Assembly: GCF_963855985.1 (NCBI RefSeq)
Contig: NC_087100.1
Location: forward strand, 221,001-285,000
Direction of reading: 5' to 3'
From: Ostrinia nubilalis
Taxonomy: Eukaryota > Arthropoda > Insecta > Lepidoptera > Crambidae
Length of the DNA: 64,000 nucleotides
Shown: one piece after another, positions 59,748 to 64,000 of the stretch
Layout of the letters: each line of letters begins with the position of its first letter
How positions within the stretch are numbered: the stretch's first letter is position 1
The notes under the pieces: model-generated
The model's input: the letters and a program-made list of their open reading frames with translations, nothing else
The model's database searches: none
What the model was told of the DNA's origin: nothing
Position numbers and translations under genes: made by a program

Positions 59748-61887
59748 TAAGGTACTTGATACAAATAAGGCCTACCTAACTTTAAATGCTTATATTTCAA
59801 TAAATATTAACGCCAGTCAACAAAAACAAGGTTAATTAACTTCTTCCATCCTTTAATTTTAGCAATAGGTATTACAAAAAATAACACAATTTTTAACTAA
59901 ATCTATTCAAAATAAGCAAATTACGAAACCACTGATTTTGGCTTTATTAAATCACCTACACGGAATAAGGCCTATATGATTCAAATGCCTGTAGACCTTA
60001 AAATTGAGGTTGTATTAAACAAAATGCGGTCTTATGACATTAAACACGTCGATTTGTTTGCGTTATCAAAATTTTACATACCAAGTAAACAGAAATATAC
60101 TGTATAGCCTGACCAGGAACATAAAAACCTGGCATAGAGGCGCGTCAATCGCGTTTGATAGTGCAACACTGAGTACAGTCGTACCTGTGTTAAATTAATA
60201 GGCTAACTTTATGTATCAGGATTCAGGATTACGAGCTAATTTGATATTTTCATAAATTAACGAAAAAATATTATTATAGGTAATCTGGTTAAAATAAATT
60301 AAATGAAACCATCAATCGAGCTAGTAGGATTTATTTTATTATTCATCAATAATCAAATTCAGAACTTGAATATTGAACTGCAATGTCTGGTCATGAACGC
60401 TTCAAACTTGGTACTTCTTTCCCATTCCATAAAATTCAACACTTAGAAGGTGACAAAAAACTTTAAAATAGGTAGTTGAAACAAACCACAGCTAATTTTC
60501 ATAGTGGACTGTACTATACGATAAACATGTCAGTCAATTTGACAACCTTTGTCGGAAACATTATTCAATGAAAATATTGTCCGAACCCTTAGTATTTATC
60601 TTCGACAAATTCTTTAACACATTGTGAACCACTTTTCTTTCACGACTATAAAAAGATTTTAGCAATTTAATTAACAAAATCAATTGCACACATTTAAAAT
60701 AAAGTTTGTTTACACTTTGACAGCAATAGACTGACATGCAAGGTGACATGTCAATGAAGTTTTCAGTTACTGTTGCCATTAAAAGAAATTAGTACCATTA
60801 GTTTTCCGCAACATGGCGAGGGTTTTTATGTTCCTGGTCGGGCTATATATCTCTAGATAAACTTAAATTCCACTTATTAAGAATAATACATAAATTATAG
60901 ATAAAATTAAATATTCATAGTAACAAAGTAATGATTCCTTACTTAAATTATCAAAAAAAATATCAAAAACAAACAATATTATTTTTTTGTATAGGGCTTA
61001 TTAAAACACCGTGTTCGAATAAGGCCTACACATAAAACCTTTTAAATAAATTAGTGAGGAACATTATTTAGTCTTGATTTTTTGTAAACAAAATGAGATC
61101 TCAATTTTTGTTAGAACCAGGGCATAAAAAGGCTTCTGAATCATCTTTACGAACTCCTACACAATCTTTATGATACCACCAAAAGCAGTCCTTTATGGTA
61201 GCATATCTGCTACATTGTCTTCGAGACAAGCATGATAATATCAGCTTTAATCCTTTAGAATTATACATACGGCTTTTTTTCCTTATTTTTTATTGGTTTT
61301 GTATTTTGTTTCTTTTTTTTACAGGTTTAGTAATTTTTTTTTACTCTGTTTTCTTTTTATTTTCGGTGCTGTTAGTAACATTCTTATTAAATAAATATTT
61401 AGTTACTCTTTGACTCATTTAGTTTAATGAATTTGTCCGTAATCAGGTGTTGACATAAGTATCCAATATGGCCTACCATGCTGAAATAAGGCCTAGGCCT
61501 TATTAGACATTTCGCTCTTGTTGTCTTTAAAAATTTACAAATAATGCATCTATAGCCAGTAGTACAAATTAAGGTAATTATTAGCTAGTAAGAAATATTT
61601 AGAAACGATTACTAAGAAAAGCTTAATCTAAAACAGCGTTATTTTACGGAAAATTTAAGATGAAATCGCCAGATTTTTATAAGAGAGCACGAAATCACCC
61701 ACCACCTTAGAAGAACGCGTGCCAATTGGTGCTGGGATCGTGGATCGGGACGCTCTTGCACTCTACCGGGTTATAGGGCATATGAGTACGTGTCCTTGAA
61801 GTATTATCCCGGTTGGATTTGTTTATCTGTGTTTTCTGATGTATAGGCCTTATTAGAACGTAGGCCTTATTTGTATCAACTACCTTA
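59748..61887. mobile_element. ~2.1-kb TIR element with dispersed AATAAGGCCT motifs
   Basis: Ends TAAGGTACTTGATACAAATA and its near-complement at 61868-61887. The motif AATAAGGCCTA or its inverse recurs at 59766, 59965, 61018, ~61484 (palindromic AAGGCCTAGGCCTT), 61846 and 61863. It contains the third 741-bp element. No transposase frame seen. Confidence 0.65.
60105..60845. mobile_element. 741-bp TA-flanked TIR element, copy 3 (nested)
   Basis: Same ends, length and TA flanks as copies 1 and 2. Inserted inside the 59748-61887 element. Nearly identical to copy 2 in inverse orientation. Confidence 0.85.
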
Positions 61888-64000
61888 CAATGATCGCGTT
61901 TTTAACTTTCTATGAGGTTACTACTTGTAATTTATCTACCGAGTATTTTAAAGTATGAATTACATATTACATTTCACAAAATAATTCATTATTGAATTTT
62001 GACTTGAAAGGTATTTTGATAAAATTTTACAGTAGGTACCTACCTATTTGTCATCTGTGCTGTGACATACTGACTTTAAGGCGGGCGAAGCCGCGGTCCT
62101 TAATTAACTAACTACCATTCCATTCCATAATTCCACTGATGAATGTTATTAAGTAAATAAGAATAATAATAATGTACTCATTAAGAAAATATTAGAAAAA
62201 AAAAAAATATTCTAGATAAAAATTAAGCAGGGGGTTTGGCATGCGTTGAAATCTTTTGTATGGTGCATTGCGTGAGTTATTTAACATTAATTTGTTAATG
62301 TGATGATAAAATGAATAATCATATTTTTTGATTTGTTGGAATGATTAATTTGAAATCCGTTGGTACAGTCAAGAATTTAATGGATGGAAACTATATCGTT
62401 AAGAACAAGTTTCCTTCTTCCGCGGCATTTACGCGTCTCGTGCGCACGTGCCACATTCTTTGTGAATAACAGGATTTTTGTCGCGAAGGAAGCGCGGAAA
62501 ACGCGGTCGCTCACTCAACACAAGACTGAACTAGACAAGAATTCGTTTTCCCATGACGCCAACAAAGTTCACAGCTCGCTGGACGAAGTCGACGTTGGGG
62601 AAGCTCGTCTCAAAATGCATTATTTGACAGGAAAACTACATTAATGACCTCAGCGAGCGGATTTGAGTAACCGTATTGCTAAAATTGGGGTTATGAGTGA
62701 AAATACACGCGATGAAAATACTTTTAGGCGGGCGTCGAATAGGGATGATGACTGGGTAATGAAATCGAAATTCTATTTAGTCCGTCAGACAGATAATTAG
62801 GAAATATTACTCATATTTTTTATTTTTTTCCATAATCGAATAATTACAGTATTATATTGAATTGAAATGTCGCGTGACGTCACTTTTGAGTAAAAATTCT
62901 ACTCAAGCGTGACGTATCGCGCCATTTCAACTCGATGTAGCACTGTTATTATTTAATTATGAAAGAAAATGAAAAATATGAGTCGAATATTTTCTAATTA
63001 TCTGTCTGACGGACAAATAATTAAAATTTTGTCATCTAGGCTATTGGCCGGGGCTGCAAAGGGGGAGGGGCCTGCGCGCGCGCTCCTGCCCCGCCCCCCG
63101 CCCACCGGCGCGCGGGCACGCCTGCCCATGCGCGGCCCCGCAAGCTGCTACGGCGCCCGAAATCGAACGATCGGAATGTTTTGCTGCTTTTACACTATGC
63201 GGAAATTAGCCGAGTCAAGTCAAAAAAACAGAGGAGTGGGGATGAAATTCATTCATAATTCATCCCCACTCCACTGTTTTTTTGACTTGACTTGGCTAAT
63301 TTCCGCGCAGTGTAAACGTAGCATTAGATTGTCTTGTCTCTAAATAAATAATAAACATTACATACGTCACTTTGATCCTGTAATTTGTAATTATTATACT
63401 ATTTTCCTCTTGGTTTTAATTAATGAAGTTAAATAGGATGTTTACATAATTATTCGGTGTTGTAACCGCAATCCGTTATCCATTCACGCCGGTGCGAGTC
63501 CCGGCGCGTGTGTCATCGGGCGCCGGCACTGATTTTAATATTATTAGTATATCCTGTTATACTGTGGTATTAATAATTGTAACTTAATATTCTCGATGTG
63601 TCGCTTTTGGTTTTAATAAATAACCACATATTATTAGTACCTAATTGAAAGTAGGAGCATACTTACTTAGGAAGTTACAAGTAACATATTGGAAGGTCAA
63701 TGAAATGTAAATATCGTTCTTAATCAGAATAGTACAAAACGATTAGTAAAATACAGTAAGTGAAATACAAAATACCTACCTACGTATTAAATAAAATAAC
63801 CACAGTATTCTTTGATGACACTTGTAGTTACCGCGTTGGGGAAGTGGCAAAAAGTTCAATAGACCCAGACATAAAGTTCAAATATTTTGATAGCGATCCA
63901 CAACAAACAAAGTGCGTACCGAGAAGCGAGTTAATAGCGTTGTTTACGTACCGGCTGGAGCGGGTCCTGCCTCCCTTCGGGCGGCTGGGCGGCTAGGGCG
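61888..64000. other. Gene-poor right end
   Basis: No gene recognised. Contains a long hairpin at 63186-63319 and a GC-rich patch at 63040-63160. The open stretch at 63790-63996 has no recognisable protein similarity. Confidence 0.35.
63186..63319. repeat. Long hairpin MITE
   Basis: Arms of ~61 bp (63186-63246 and 63259-63319) are nearly complementary around a 12-nt loop: GCTTTTACACTATGCGGAAA pairs with TTTCCGCGCAGTGTAAACG. Confidence 0.75.

Noticed and set aside
63467..63510. tRNA-like GGTGCGAGTCC segment
   Set aside because: No acceptor stem or D-arm could be folded; at most a SINE fragment.

Overview
The window is nuclear DNA of an insect, almost certainly a butterfly or moth. Coding exons are very GC-rich, with G or C at nearly every third codon position. 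They sit in AT-rich introns full of repeats typical of Lepidoptera: Lep1/Helitron-like elements ending in CTAGT, RTE-type LINE tails, tRNA-derived SINEs and many short terminal-inverted-repeat (TIR) elements. Species-level assignment is not possible from the sequence alone.

Layout: (1) 141-1236, minus strand, the first two coding exons of a reticulon-4-interacting-protein-1-like mitochondrial oxidoreductase, running off the left edge. (2) 3023-6922, plus, a complete seven-exon mitochondrial tryptophanyl-tRNA synthetase. (3) 9289-11298, plus, a complete five-exon MAK/CILK1-type ciliary kinase. (4) 12110-12985, minus, a single-exon TDP-43-like RNA-binding protein lacking the glycine-rich tail. 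(5) 13539-56252, plus, a complete cohesin stromalin (SA/STAG) gene of over 20 exons, head-to-head with the TDP-43-like gene across about 550 bp. (6) 56253-64000, gene-poor sequence made largely of nested DNA-transposon relics.

The most unusual structure is inside the stromalin gene. Five different exons (4, 7, 11, 13 and 18) are each followed by a tandem array of 3 to 17 near-identical copies of the 3' part of that exon, its 5' splice site and a short piece of intron. Periods are 185, 142, 152, 91 and 154 bp. None is divisible by three and none includes the natural 3' splice site. Together they add 35 extra copies of authentic 5' splice sites. Two arrays are followed by minisatellites (22 bp and 36 bp units) that look seeded from the same exon/intron junctions. 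Either a recurrent junction-duplication process acted on this gene, or there is a systematic assembly error; long reads would decide.

The largest intron interruption is a young LTR retrotransposon (20530-26993). It has 2,010-bp LTRs, a tRNA-Lys primer-binding site and a Gag-protease frame that runs straight into integrase remnants, with reverse transcriptase and RNase H missing. It landed inside a tRNA-derived SINE. Another stromalin intron holds a palindrome of about 2.2 kb. The stromalin C-terminal tail is built from small phase-2 exons, including a candidate 18-nt microexon, with three possible stop codons, suggesting alternative tails. The genes are unrelated housekeeping or developmental genes (mitochondrial translation and redox, cilia, RNA processing, cohesion) and do not form a pathway.
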